A stretch of 64,000 bases of DNA from Collimonas pratensis (GTDB lineage: Bacteria; Pseudomonadota; Gammaproteobacteria; Burkholderiales; Burkholderiaceae_D): NCBI RefSeq assembly GCF_001584185.1, contig NZ_CP013234.1:3534001-3598000 (forward strand), given 5' to 3'. Position numbers and translations under genes: made by a program. Positions 19,340-30,000 of the stretch are shown one piece after another; positions within the stretch are counted from its first letter, which is position 1, and the number at the start of each line of letters is the position of its first letter. The notes under the pieces are model-generated. The model did not search any database, was not told the origin of the DNA, and saw only the letters and a list, made by a program, of their open reading frames with translations.

Positions 19340-19897
19340 ATGAGCCTACCGACAAACTACTATAGTTTGCGTCTCGAACTGACGCGTATTGAGCCTTTGA
19401 TCTGGCGCCGCTTGCTGGTGCCGACCACGATCACCTTGCCTAAACTACATCGCGCCATCCAGGGCGCCATGGGCTGGACCAATTCTCACTTGCATCAATT
19501 TCATATCGATGCTGAACAGTATGGCGAACCTGATCCGTATGGCGACATGACGCTGATCGACGAGAAGGGAATCAAGCTATCGTCCGTGCTTGCCGGGAAC
19601 ATACGCGAATTCGTCTACGAATACGATTTCGGCGACGATTGGCTGCACCGGGTGGTGGTGGAGAATGTGCAAGACGCAAATCCTGCATGGAAGGGTTCGC
19701 TTTGCGTGGCTGGTCAACGCGCTTGCCCCCCGGAGGACGTCGGCGGAATCCCTGGCTACGGTGAATTCGTCAACGCCATCGCTGATCCCAAACATGAGCA
19801 GCATATCGACATGTTGCGCTGGGTCGGCGGCGCATTCGATCCGGAAGGATTCGATATCAACTCCGCAAACTTGCGCATCCGGCGACTGAAGGGGTAA
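19340..19897 (+). CDS. pRiA4b ORF-3-like passenger protein in IS66
   Basis: 185 residues of the plasmid pRiA4b ORF-3 family: YSLRLELTRIEPLIWRRLLV, LHRAIQGAMGWTNSHLHQF, YEYDFGDDWLHRVVVE, CPPEDVGGIPGYGEFV. It lies inside the IS66 ends, 55 bp after tnpC, so it moves with the element. Its function is unknown. Confidence 0.88.
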   Translation: MSLPTNYYSLRLELTRIEPLIWRRLLVPTTITLPKLHRAIQGAMGWTNSHLHQFHIDAEQYGEPDPYGDMTLIDEKGIKLSSVLAGNIREFVYEYDFGDDWLHRVVVENVQDANPAWKGSLCVAGQRACPPEDVGGIPGYGEFVNAIADPKHEQHIDMLRWVGGAFDPEGFDINSANLRIRRLKG

Positions 19898-19942
19898 TTC
19901 TCCTTCTTGAATACGTCAAGACGGTCGCGGAGCGACGCTTAC

Positions 19943-20280
19943 AACTGATCCACTCGCCACTGTCGCGCAAAGGCGGCAACCCGGTCGTAGGATCCTTCAA
20001 AGCCTAGCTCACATAAATCAGCATGGATCTGTTTTAAGCTGCGCCGCTGTTTTCGAGACTTTGTCGCTTCGGTTTTAAGCCAGGATGAAAGTTTGAAGGC
20101 GTACTGATCAAGAGCACTGGGAGTGCGTCGATCCCGATAAGCCGGCTCTACGATTTCTGAGCGTAGATAGCGTCTGACGGTGTTTCTGGAGATCCCCAAG
20201 CGCCTGGCGATCTCCCTCAAGGAGACCTGGTCACGAAGGTGCCAGCGTCGAATAATGCCTAATAATGCCACGTCGATCAC
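19943..20280 (-). pseudogene. istA: istA N-terminal fragment
   Basis: About 112 codons of the IS21 transposase, with the HTH at ~18-40 (LREIARRLGISRNTVRRYLR). The original frame ran from VDQ straight into the istB fragment ([10 protein letters not shown]). The present stop comes from the IS66 end. The catalytic DDE part is lost. Confidence 0.88.
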
Positions 20281-20363
20281 TCCAATCTCCCACTCACTAT
20301 ATTGAGTAGGATTGTGGTCTATACGTGGGTCAATTTTCGATGCAAATTATCCAGCTAAGTGGG

Positions 20364-20705
20364 TCAGTTTTCGGCGCAAATCAACACTCGTATGTCCCAG
20401 TTGCATCCGCTGGCATCGCGCTCATGCCAGTAAACTTCTCCGAATTCGTGATCAGCGCATTCAGGAGTAGCTTCGGCCGCGGTACGGACCAAATTCTGAA
20501 TTTCGGCCTTGGGGCGAATAACTCTCCCATATGTGTCGCGTTCTCCAGTGGCATGCTGATGAAAATCGGTTTCCGCTGCCTCTTTCGTAGCGAAGCTAAT
20601 CAGACTGCCACCGAAACTACCACTAGCAAAATCTTCGTTGGCACCTATTACAAACCATTGCCAACGTCCATCGGCATTTTGCTCGACTGCATATCCGTAT
20701 TTCAT
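20364..20705 (-). CDS. Hypothetical protein, 3' end replaced by IS21
   Basis: 113 residues, soluble, Trp-rich (ADGRWQWFVIGANEDFASGS, ADHEFGEVYWHERDASGCNW). The last codons (ICAEN and the stop) lie inside the IS21 terminal repeat, so the original C-terminus was lost or changed. Family not recognised. Confidence 0.55.
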   Translation of the reverse strand: MKYGYAVEQNADGRWQWFVIGANEDFASGSFGGSLISFATKEAAETDFHQHATGERDTYGRVIRPKAEIQNLVRTAAEATPECADHEFGEVYWHERDASGCNWDIRVLICAEN

Positions 20706-20786
20706 ATATGGCCCCTTATTGCGTTCAAAGAAATAATCCTAATCAACCAATGGCACCAAAAATTTCAGCATAAAACGGCGTCGGCC

Positions 20787-21221
20787 TCAGGAATGAAGTC
20801 CTCCCACAGCTATGAGCGCTCCAAAGCAAAAAAACATCAAACTAAAAACATGAAACATGGCCGCTCCAATCAACTGCCTGCGCTGGCTAGGCCTATCTGG
20901 TCTTATGGAAAACTCCTTGTACGCGACCGTCTGGGAGAAATAAAGCGCAAAAACACCGAAGCCATTAAATACGAGCCCAACGACAAAACATGCCACAGCC
21001 CAGCGAATTGTGCCGACCGACAAAATCTTGGTGAGCTTATCGAGCGTCGTCAGCATGCCGGCCACCGCCCCGCCATTGAGCAAAGTCAGGTATTTGACGA
21101 TCTCCGTAGAAAGCGAAATGGTCGATTTGAACGTTTCGATGCGATGACTCTCCAGATACCTATCTTCCCAATCGCTCTTTTCCGCTGGTTTCGTCATATT
21201 TTGTTTGGACGCTTGAGCCAT
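20787..21221 (-). CDS. Hypothetical membrane protein, two TM segments
   Basis: 144 residues. After a charged ~35-residue N-terminus and an amphipathic helix, TM1 is WAVACFVVGLVFNGFGVFAL and TM2 is FHVFSLMFFCFGALIAVGGL, so both ends are probably cytoplasmic. Located between the IS21 and the island integrase, read toward the IS. Unknown function. Confidence 0.65.
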   Translation of the reverse strand: MAQASKQNMTKPAEKSDWEDRYLESHRIETFKSTISLSTEIVKYLTLLNGGAVAGMLTTLDKLTKILSVGTIRWAVACFVVGLVFNGFGVFALYFSQTVAYKEFSIRPDRPSQRRQLIGAAMFHVFSLMFFCFGALIAVGGLHS

Positions 21222-21320
21222 TCACTCCCCCTGTTTTGGGAGGAATCGTAGCATGAAAGAACAACAATTTCTTAATGGAAATACAAAAATCCGCCCTCGT
21301 CACTTGAAAGGCTGGGTGAA

Positions 21321-21530
21321 ATGATGGACAGCCCCGCTGTACAGGTAAGATGGGTTCTTATCCACGTTTTTTCGTCGCTGACTGGCTACACAGATAAAGC
21401 TGTCAGGCGAAAAATCGAGGATGGCGTCTGGATCGAGGGCACACATTATCGGCGCGCGCCGGATGGCCACATAACAATGAATATGCAGGAGTATTACAAA
21501 TGGGTAGAGGGCGTAAAGGCAGCGGTATAG
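21321..21530 (+). CDS. xis: Excisionase-like protein (Xis)
   Basis: 69 residues with a winged-helix excisionase pattern: LIHVFSSLTGYTDKAVRRKI, EDGVWIEGTHYRRAPDGHI, EYYKWVEG. It overlaps the start of the integrase gene by 31 bp, the common xis-int arrangement. It would steer integrase toward excision. Confidence 0.8.
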   Translation: MMDSPAVQVRWVLIHVFSSLTGYTDKAVRRKIEDGVWIEGTHYRRAPDGHITMNMQEYYKWVEGVKAAV

Positions 21531-23116
21531 AGATTCGCGAATCAGCTATTCGCGTGTCGTTTACTTGGCGAGGGATTCGTTGCCGGGAAACGCTCGACCT
21601 AAAACCAACTGCACCGAATATCAAATTCGCCGAGCGGATGGTTGAGCAAATCAAACGCAAGATGGAGCTCGGCAGCTTTGTCTATGGTGAGTTTTTCCCG
21701 AATTCACCCAACGCCGAAAAAATGGGCTCCGTAGTAAGGTCATTTGAGGCGATGAGCGATCTGTGGCTCCAGACCAAGGGACGACTCGCTGCAGCCACAT
21801 TATCTCAGTACTCACTCGCACTGAAATTTTGGCAAAGCAAACTCGGCGCCGACAGCGCGATCGAGTCGCTCAGCTACGGCAAAATCGCCGCAGTGGTGGG
21901 CTCTCACCCGTGGCCAAGCGCTAAGCTTTGCAATAACTACCTAATTCCGCTCAGGGGCGTTTTTGCGCTTGCCGGACGCGAGATCAGCCACCTGGTAAAT
22001 CCGATGCAAGGCATCGAGAACGGAAAGCACCAAAAGGCCGTGCCGGACCCTCTGTCGACAGAAGAGATGGAATGGATTCTTTCTCATATGCGGGAGCACT
22101 ACGACCTGCGAATAGCGAACTATTTTGAATTTGCTTTCATGACCGGCATGCGGCCCGAGGAACTGATTGCTTTGCGTTGGGGTGATGTCGATTGGAATCA
22201 CGGCACCGCACGCGTTGAACGGGCTCGGACTTTCAAGGGGCAGCTCAAGAGCCTGAAGACACATGAAATCCGCGACGTCGACCTAGTCGAGAGAGCAATG
22301 ACCGTTCTGCAAGCCCAAAAAGCCTTTACGTTCCTGAAGTCGGATGAAATATTTGAAAATCCGGTCACCCTTCGCCCGTGGCACGATGAACGCAGCCAGC
22401 GTGACCATTATTGGAGGCCAACACTGAAGCGCCTGGGGATTCGGATGCGCCGCGCTTACCAAACCCGGCATACCTATGCGACAACAGCTTTAATGGCTGG
22501 CGTGAACCCGACATACATCAGCAGGCAGATGGGACATGCCAATGCCAAGATGCTTTTTACTGTGTACGCTAAGTGGATTTATTCCGCGGATCGCGGGAGG
22601 GAGAAAGCAAAAATGGAAGCCGTACTGCGTTTCCATTTCACCGATATTCACATACAAACAAATTCGAATTTGTCCCGAATTTGTCCCAGCATCCCCGCAA
22701 ACCCCGAGAATACTGGTAGGCACGATTGGACTCGAACCAATTTGAGGCCTCCATTTGGTGCGCTTTCGCAGAGGCGTCATAGGAGAGCATACCCCATCAT
22801 TGCCCTGAAATACCCTAGAAAAACCCACAAAAAAACCACAGATTGGAAGGGGAACAGAGGGGCAGCATGGGCGAAAAATACGAACGATGTGTCAATGCCA
22901 GGCCTGCCCCCCCTTTATTTAAGTCACTCTCCTGTCGAATGCGGAAACGACTCTACTGCGATCGCAAAGAATTTCCAATCTAGATGTACTTTCCTAACGA
23001 CCTCAATTTCTGAGCACCTACTGGGTCCTAAGCATTTCAAAGGAAGCGGGAGTGACAGTTTTACCATCGATCATCCCGCACAATGTTCCCCCTCTACTTC
23101 CCATATGTCTATCTGA
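21500..23116 (+). CDS. int: Tyrosine recombinase (island integrase)
   Basis: Residues 1-65 are a DUF3596/Arm DNA-binding domain (IEIRESAIRVSFTWRGIRCR). The catalytic core has Arg in TGMRPEELIALRWGDV, then RRAYQTRHTYATTALMAG, the His in QMGHANAKML and nucleophile Tyr in TVYAKWI. The core ends near residue 380. The frame then runs on through the tRNA-derived att repeat (HDWTRTN) to 23116, so the last ~130 residues come from whatever DNA lies beyond the att site. It integrates the island at a tRNA 3' end. Confidence 0.9.
   Translation: MGRGRKGSGIEIRESAIRVSFTWRGIRCRETLDLKPTAPNIKFAERMVEQIKRKMELGSFVYGEFFPNSPNAEKMGSVVRSFEAMSDLWLQTKGRLAAATLSQYSLALKFWQSKLGADSAIESLSYGKIAAVVGSHPWPSAKLCNNYLIPLRGVFALAGREISHLVNPMQGIENGKHQKAVPDPLSTEEMEWILSHMREHYDLRIANYFEFAFMTGMRPEELIALRWGDVDWNHGTARVERARTFKGQLKSLKTHEIRDVDLVERAMTVLQAQKAFTFLKSDEIFENPVTLRPWHDERSQRDHYWRPTLKRLGIRMRRAYQTRHTYATTALMAGVNPTYISRQMGHANAKMLFTVYAKWIYSADRGREKAKMEAVLRFHFTDIHIQTNSNLSRICPSIPANPENTGRHDWTRTNLRPPFGALSQRRHRRAYPIIALKYPRKTHKKTTDWKGNRGAAWAKNTNDVSMPGLPPLYLSHSPVECGNDSTAIAKNFQSRCTFLTTSISEHLLGPKHFKGSGSDSFTIDHPAQCSPSTSHMSI
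22711..22740. repeat. Right att repeat (tRNA 3' end)
   Basis: TACTGGTAGGCACGATTGGA then CTCGAACCAA, the reverse complement of a tRNA T-arm plus acceptor end. It pairs with 11310-11336 and 12587-12591 (interrupted). The rest of a tRNA is not present to the right. Confidence 0.8.
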
Positions 23117-23119
23117 TTC

Positions 23120-23938
23120 CTACCGTTCGCCGTGCACATCCAGAGTCACCCGCCGGTTTGGTTGCAGGCAGGCGATGACTGCAGCGCTACCACCCGAAGG
23201 ACAGTTTGTTAACGGTTCGCTGGATCCTGCGCCGCGGATTTCCACAAGATGGCGATCGATGCCATGGGATCCAAGGTAATCGCGTACGGTGGCAGCACGC
23301 GCATACGATAGCCGCAGATTATAGCCATCCGATCCAATCCGGTCAGTGTGACCGGTAGCGACGATCTTGCTGCCTGCGACATTGTCGGCTTTGATCTTCT
23401 CGATCAGGCGATCCAGTTCCTGCTTGCCGGCCGGCAGCATGGATTCCAAGTCTGAGCGGCCGAAAGCAAACAAGGTATCTCCTGCCAAATTGTAGCGCTG
23501 CACCTTTTCCGGAACGGTCAGCGTGACCGGCTCAGGCGCTACAATCTTCTTCTCGCGCAAGAATTCGGCGCAATCAGGCTCCTTCCAATAGGTAGCCTGC
23601 ACCAGTTTTTGGTCCGAATACTGCACCTGATACTGGCAGCTTACGACCTCGCTACCGCGACGGAAATTGAAAATGTAATTCCATACCAGCACGTGGAAGA
23701 CGCCTTCATGAAAATGTGGCACCCCAAGCAAATTGTACACTTGCGTCTTCGTCAGGCCGGGGCCCATGTTGCGCAAATTTTCAATTGAAACAAAGGTTCC
23801 TTCTTTCACGTAAGAAGAATCGCGATCTGGAAACTTAACCACAACCTCATCCGCCAGTAATGCTCCGGCGGAAAACATCAACATGCCAGCACATGCCGCC
23901 ACTCGCAGGTTCTTCAACTTCATCGTTATGTATTTCAT
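23120..23938 (-). CDS. OmpA-family outer membrane protein with SmpA/OmlA-like N-domain
   Basis: 272 residues with GAGGAATA before the ATG. Signal peptide ends at ~GALLADE. Residues ~45-120 resemble the SmpA/OmlA fold (LRNMGPGLTKTQVYNLLGVP, VWNYIFNF). Residues ~150-268 are an OmpA peptidoglycan-binding domain (LFAFGRSDLESMLPAGKQEL, ATGHTDRIGSDGYNLRLSYA, RAATVRDYL, NRRVTLDV). It follows the trimeric adhesin by 80 bp. Similar adhesin/OmpA pairs occur in Burkholderia, so it probably anchors or helps display the adhesin. Confidence 0.88.
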   Translation of the reverse strand: MKYITMKLKNLRVAACAGMLMFSAGALLADEVVVKFPDRDSSYVKEGTFVSIENLRNMGPGLTKTQVYNLLGVPHFHEGVFHVLVWNYIFNFRRGSEVVSCQYQVQYSDQKLVQATYWKEPDCAEFLREKKIVAPEPVTLTVPEKVQRYNLAGDTLFAFGRSDLESMLPAGKQELDRLIEKIKADNVAGSKIVATGHTDRIGSDGYNLRLSYARAATVRDYLGSHGIDRHLVEIRGAGSSEPLTNCPSGGSAAVIACLQPNRRVTLDVHGER

Positions 23939-23975
23939 TTTTTATTCCTCAGTTAGACGTTTAAGGTGCCAGCTT

Positions 23976-24007
23976 CATAGCCAGTGCAGGTACCCACACT
24001 GGCTATG
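23976..24007 (-). other. Perfect stem-loop between adhesin and OmpA genes
   Basis: Arms CATAGCCAGTG and CACTGGCTATG (11 bp, 10-base loop), 10 bp after the adhesin stop. No T-run follows, so it looks more like an mRNA processing or stability element than a full terminator. Confidence 0.6.
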
Positions 24008-24017
24008 GGCGGTTCTG

Positions 24018-27000
24018 TTACCACTGGAAGCCAGCTGATACCACACCGCCTGTTTGACCTCGGCTACTCGATGTCGCAGCAGCCTTGTAGACCCAACGTC
24101 CGTTTTCGGAGATAGTCGAAATACCTAACGCTAACCCGGTTTGCCCTTGGAACGTACTTCCGGCAATCGCCACCATGCTCTTCCCAGGCGCTGAAGGCTG
24201 CGGCAATCCACCTACTGCCATCGCCGCAGCGGAGCCCCCATCAGCATCATGCCGATTCGAGTCGACTGAATTCTGCAAGGCTTGTACTCTGCTATCGGTG
24301 TACTGGTTGGCTTGCTGTACCGCTGCCCCTAGGCCGCTATTGAATTGCTGGACGTTGACGGCATCCGTCGGTGCGGTTCCGGCGGCGACGTTATGGATGG
24401 TTACCGGACCGGCCGAGCTGCCGTTGCCCATGGTGACGCTGCTGTAGTTGGTGCTGCCGTCAGGATTGGTGTCGTAACGCACCCCGCCTGACTGCACCGC
24501 TTGCAACTGGCGCACATTGACTGCGTCGGTTGCCTGCGTTCCGCCCGCCACATTGGTGATCTGACGCTCATTGCCGACGCTGCCTACTGAAACAGCACCT
24601 TGCGTCGACGACACCACCGTATTGGAGAACTGCTCCTTGCCGCCGTTCATGCCGGCGCGGTCAGCCGTTGCACCGCCACCCAGCGCCACGCCGCCGCTGG
24701 CTGTCGCACTTGCTCCGGAGCCGATCGCCACTGCGTTCATGCTGGTGGCAGCCGCATTCTTGCCGGATGCAATGGCGTCCTGTCCCGTCGCCCCTTCGTT
24801 GTGCTCATTACTGCCGCCCGTCGAATTGACGCTGTAGTACTTGGTCTGGCCCAGCGCCACCACCGAGGTCAGGTTATTGATCGCGGTATTGGTCGCAAAC
24901 AGCTGGCTGCCATTCACGGCATCCGTGCTGCTGGCGGTAAGCTGGCCGGCCGCCACATTGGTGACCTGCCGTTCGCTGCCGGCGCTGCCGACGCTGACCA
25001 CCCCTACCGGTGCTGCCCCAGCAAAGTTGTAGCTATTGCCACTGATCGTGGTGCCAGTGGTGGCAACCGCAGCTCCTGTGGTCGAAGCATTACCCAATGC
25101 CACGCTGTTGGCTGTGCTGGCAGTAGCCCCTTGTCCAATGGCGGTACTATTTGCAGCGGTGGCCTGTGCGCCGTTGCCCAACGCCGTACTATTGGTTGCG
25201 GACGCTACCGCGCCGAAGCCGCCGGCGCTGGCATTGGCGCCGCTCGATACCGGCTGCGTCGCCGTCACGCTGCTGTCTGACACGAACGGGCCGGCCTTAC
25301 CGGCGGTGATATTGCTAATCGCTGCCGTATTACCCGCAATATTCGTGGTGTTGACGGTGACCTGCTGGTTGGTTGCATACAATTGCGAACCGTTGACTGC
25401 ATCGGTGCTACTTGCGCTCAACTGCCCAGCCGCCACGTTTGTGATCTGACGTTCCCCCCCTACGCTGCCCACGCTCACCACGCCTATCGGTGCGCCGCCG
25501 GCAAAGATGTAGGCAGTACCGCCGATCGTCGCGCCGGTAGTTGCTATCGCCGCACTTGTCACCGTGCTGCCCTGGCCCAAGGCGACATTGCTGCCGCTGG
25601 TCCCGACCGCAATGCTCGCACCTTGTCCCAGCACCGTGGCGTCGGCGTTGCCGTTATCGGTCGCCTGATTGCCCAGCACCGTGGAAGCGGCGCCAGTTGC
25701 AGTCGCGCCGAAGCCGCCGGCGCTGGCATTGGCGCCGCTCGAGACCGGCTGTACCGCCGTTATGCTGTTATCCGACACGAACGGGCCGGCCTTGCCGTTG
25801 GTGATGTTCGTGACGGTCGTACCCAGGGTGTCTATCGCTGTATTGGTGGCAAACAATTGCGAACCATTTATGGCATCGGTGCTAATCGCACTGATCTGGC
25901 CGGCAGCAACGTTGGTGATAGTACGTTCCGCGCCGAAGGCGCCAACGCTCACCGTGCTTGCCGGCGTGGTGCCGGCAAAATTGTAGGCCGTGCCGTTAAT
26001 GGTCACGCCCGTGGTTGCTATAGCCGCCGCCGTGGTGCTGCCTGCGCCCAACGCCACAGCGCCGGGATTATTGGAAGAGGCGCCGGAACCAATGGCAATT
26101 CCTTGCGTCGCCGCCGCCGACACCGTCGCCGCGTCGCCCAAGGCGATGGAGCCCGCATTGTTTGCCTGCGAGGAGTTACCCAGTGCTACCGAACCTTGGC
26201 CGGTGGCCGTATTGGCATTTCCCAGCGCCACGGTGCCTTGGCCGTTGGAAGTATTGTTGGCGCCCATCGCCACGGCGCCCGTGCCAGTGGCGTTGTTCGG
26301 ATCGCCGATCGCTACTGCGCCGTCGCCGCTGGCAGTATTACCCGCGCCTATAGATACCGCCTTGCCACCAGTTGCCGTTGCTGTCTGGCCGATGGCGATG
26401 GCGCCGGCGGAATTGGCTATCGCCCCGGTCCCTTGCGCAATCGAATTACCGCCGGTCGCTTGCGCGCCATTGCCTAGTGCAATATCGTTGGCAGTCGCCG
26501 GGGTGCCGTTGACGCCGGCCACTGCATTAAGACCCTGGGCTATCGAGTCGTTGCCGTAGGCATTGGCGACCGGACCGACGGCAATGCTGTCAGTTCCCGC
26601 CGCGTTGCTGTCGGCCAGCGTCGAATTGGTATGAAAGTACTTGATGCCGCCACCGTTGCTGATATTGTTGAGAGTGTTGCCAATGGCCGTTACAGCCGTA
26701 TTGGTTGCGTTCAACTGCGAACCGTTTACAGCATCAGTACTAGTGATGCTAAGACGGCCCGCTGCCACATTGGTGATCGTACGTTCATTACCGGCACTGC
26801 CTACGCTGACCGTCGACACCGGCGTGGTGCCAGCAAAATTGTAAGTAATGCCGTTAATCATAGCGCTCGGCGTACCAACCGCCGCCGCCGTCGCTGATCC
26901 CGAACCTAGAGCCACGTCGCCAGCGTTTATAGCCTTCGCTAGGTTCCCAATGGCTAATGCAAAGTCTGCGGTTGCATTCGCATTTGATCCTATCGCAACA

Positions 27001-30000
27001 GACCTTGTTGCCGACGAGGCGGCCGTGTCTCCAAGCGCCAGCGACTTCGTTCCCGAAGACAGGGAATTTCCTCCAATTGCGGTAGAGGAACTGCCAGTTG
27101 CGCTAGCACTCTGGCCGATCGCAGTTGCAAATCCATTCGCTGGACCGCCATTGGTACTCACATTTCCGACTGCCACCGCATTAGAACCCAAGGCAATCGA
27201 ATTCCTACCGCTTGCATTGGCGTTAAACCCTAGCGCTGTCGCATCGATATTGCTGGCTGTTGCCTGATTGCCAACCGCCACCGAGTTCACCCCTGCCGCG
27301 CTTGCACCGTTGCCATAGGCCGATGCGCTGGCCCCGGAGGCCACGGCCAGAGGCCCTGAAGCCACCGAATCCGTGCCAGTCGCCTGGCTATCCGCCAATA
27401 TCGAATTGGCATGGAAATACTTAATGCCACCACCGTTGTTAATGTTCGTGACTGTCGTGCCAAGATTGGTCACTGCCGTGTTGGTGGCAAACAACTGGCT
27501 GCCGTTCACCGCATCCGTGCTGGTGCCGCTGAGACGGCCCGCCGCCACATTGGTGATGGTTCGCTCATTGCCGAAACTACCTACGCTGACCGTCGAAGTA
27601 GGTGCTGTTCCCGCGAAGTTGAAACTAGCACCGTTGATCACCGTGCTGGGTGTTCCCACCGCCACGGCGGTAGTTGAACCTGCACCTAATGCCACATCAT
27701 TGGCATTGTTCGCAGTTGCGCCATTGCCTGCGGCAAAGCTGCCGGCCCCGGTTGCGACCGCAGCCGGACCGACTGCCACTGAATCGGTACCGGTCGCTGT
27801 CGAATCGGCCAGTGTCGAATTGGCATGGAAGTACTTGATACCACCGCCGTTGCTGATGTTGTTGATTGCAGTGGTATTGCTAGTCACCTGCTGGTTGGTC
27901 GCAAACAGCTGCGAGCCGTTGACTGCATCCGTGCTGGCACCGCTCAATTGACCGGCCGCCACGTTGGTGACCTGGCGTGCCGAACCCGCACTGCCCACGC
28001 TGACGACACCGGTTGGCGCACCGCCGGCAAACGTATAAGCAGTGCCGCCAATCGTTGCACCGGCGGTCGGCACCGCCGCCGCCGCCACGGTGCTGCCTTG
28101 GCCCAGCGCGACATTGCTTCCGGCAGTGCCAGCCGCAATGCTGGCACCCTGACCTAATACCGTTGCATTAGCGTTGCCGTTGTCGGTGGACTGGTTACCC
28201 AGCACCGTGGACGCCGCACCCGTTGCCGTGGCGCCAAAACCGCCGGCGCTAGCATTGGCGCCGCTCGATACCGGCTGCACTGCCGTCACACTATTGTCCG
28301 AGACGAAAGGACCTGCCTTGCCATTGGTGATGTTGGCCACATTCTGGTTGGTGCCGAACAGCTGCGAACCATTCACTGCATCCGTACTGGTCGCGTTCAA
28401 GGCCGCCGGCGCCAGGTTGGTGATCGTTACCGGCGCGCCGGCACCGGCGCCGCCGGTCGCACCAAGGGTGATCTTGCTGCCGCCAGCCGCGTCGTACTTG
28501 ACCGCGATATTGGCCGTGTTATCGATATTCGTATTCAGCGCCGTTAATGCACCAGCAACTGTGGTTTGCGCAGTAGGACCCGTTACTGCACCTGTGTTGC
28601 TCACTGTATTGATTGGCTGGCTGAAACCGGTGACATTGCCAGTAGTCGGATCATAACTGGCGCCACCGCCCAGTGTTCCAGCTGTTGTCGTGCCCAGGTT
28701 ATTGACGCCAGTAACAACCGAATTCAGCTGCGAACCGTTGATGGCATCGGTGCTAGTCGCCGAAATTACACCTGCCGCCACGTTCTGGATCTGGCGTTCG
28801 GTACCCGCTGCACCCACCGACACCACACCGTTGGTCGAGGCCGCAGCTTCCACGCCGGCAGCGGTGCCGCCAAATTGCGCCGTGGTGCCTGTGTGCGGCG
28901 CCGCTGTAGTCGAATGCGAACCCAGCGCCACATCATTGGTATTGTTCGCCACCGCCGTATCACCCAACGCTACCCCGCCCGCCGCAGACGCACTACTGGC
29001 ATTCCCCAGCGCCATAGATCCTTGGCCGGTGGCCGTGTTGGAATTGCCAATCGCGACGGCACCTTGACCGTTGGAAGTATTGTTGGCGCCCACTGTCACG
29101 GCACCGGTACCAGTAGCAGAATTCGGATCACCAATCGCAACTGCACCATTGCCGCTTACTGTCTGCTGACTACCAATTGCTACTGCGCCGGCACCGCTGG
29201 TCACGCTCGACTTGTAGCCTATCGCAGTAGAACCCAAGCCAGCACCTGACGCCACTGAAGAGGTATCGCCAATCGCCACTGTGCTAGCCGCCGCTGCGCT
29301 GGTTAGACTACCCAACGCCACCGAGTTCGCGCCTGTAGCCTTCGACTGATTACCCACCGCAGTACCACCGAAATTCGACGCTACCGTACCGAGACCCAAA
29401 GCCGTAGTATTGGTCCCGCTTGCCGTAGCGCCAAGACCAAAAGCCGAGGCCTGACCACCAGAAGCATTGGCCGTCGCACCTACCGCAGTGGTGTTGCCTG
29501 CAGAAGCGATGGAGTGATTCCCAACTGCCGTACTATTACCGCCCGTCGCAGCGGAAGTGACGCCAATCGCTGTGTCCTGCGCACCAGTCGCCCTTGCCTG
29601 ATTTCCGACTGCAGTGGTATCGGTGTTGGAAGCGACCGCTCCAAAACCGAGTGCAGTGCTTACACCGCCACTAGAGGAGGCATTATAGCCAAGGGCTACA
29701 CTATCCACACCCGAAGACGCGGCATTGCCGCCCAGTGCTATAGAATTGCCGCCTGTTGCCTTGGCGGCATTGCCCATTGCGATGTCGTTTGAATTAGTTG
29801 CGCTGGCCGCCGACCCAATAGCAACCGATTGACTACCAGTAGCGAAAGCTGTAAATCCAAGCGATGCGCCTCCTGACCCTGCAGCCTCGGCCCCTGCGCC
29901 TATCGCAACGGCTTGCGCCCCCGAGGCAGTAGCGGTATTGCCGACTGCCACGGTTGAATCATTAGATGAGAGACTCCCAGCACCGACGGCAATTGCAGTG

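Larger units (their letters stand above)
16890..19942 (+). mobile_element. IS66-family element with passenger gene (3053 bp)
   Basis: Inverted ends GTAAGCGTCG. Perfect 8 bp target repeats AACTGATC at 16882-16889 and 19943-19950, the usual length for IS66. It carries tnpA, tnpB, tnpC and an extra pRiA4b ORF-3-like gene inside the ends. It appears complete. Confidence 0.93.
16494..20386 (-). mobile_element. Deleted IS21-family element containing an IS66
   Basis: Left end TGTTGAATTGCATTGAATAC then TGACCC; right end is GGGTCAGTTTTCGGCGCAAA then TCAACA. Both ends carry a second internal copy of the TGACCCA motif, as in IS21. No flanking direct repeat is visible. Only the istA start and istB end remain, fused in frame before the IS66 inserted. 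Confidence 0.8.

Noticed and set aside
20325..21251. 308-codon plus-strand frame
   Set aside because: Runs across the IS21 end and antisense to two small genes; no recognisable protein.
22711..22785. Complete tRNA gene at the right att site
   Set aside because: Only the T-arm and acceptor end match; no matching 5' acceptor strand, D-arm or anticodon arm is present.
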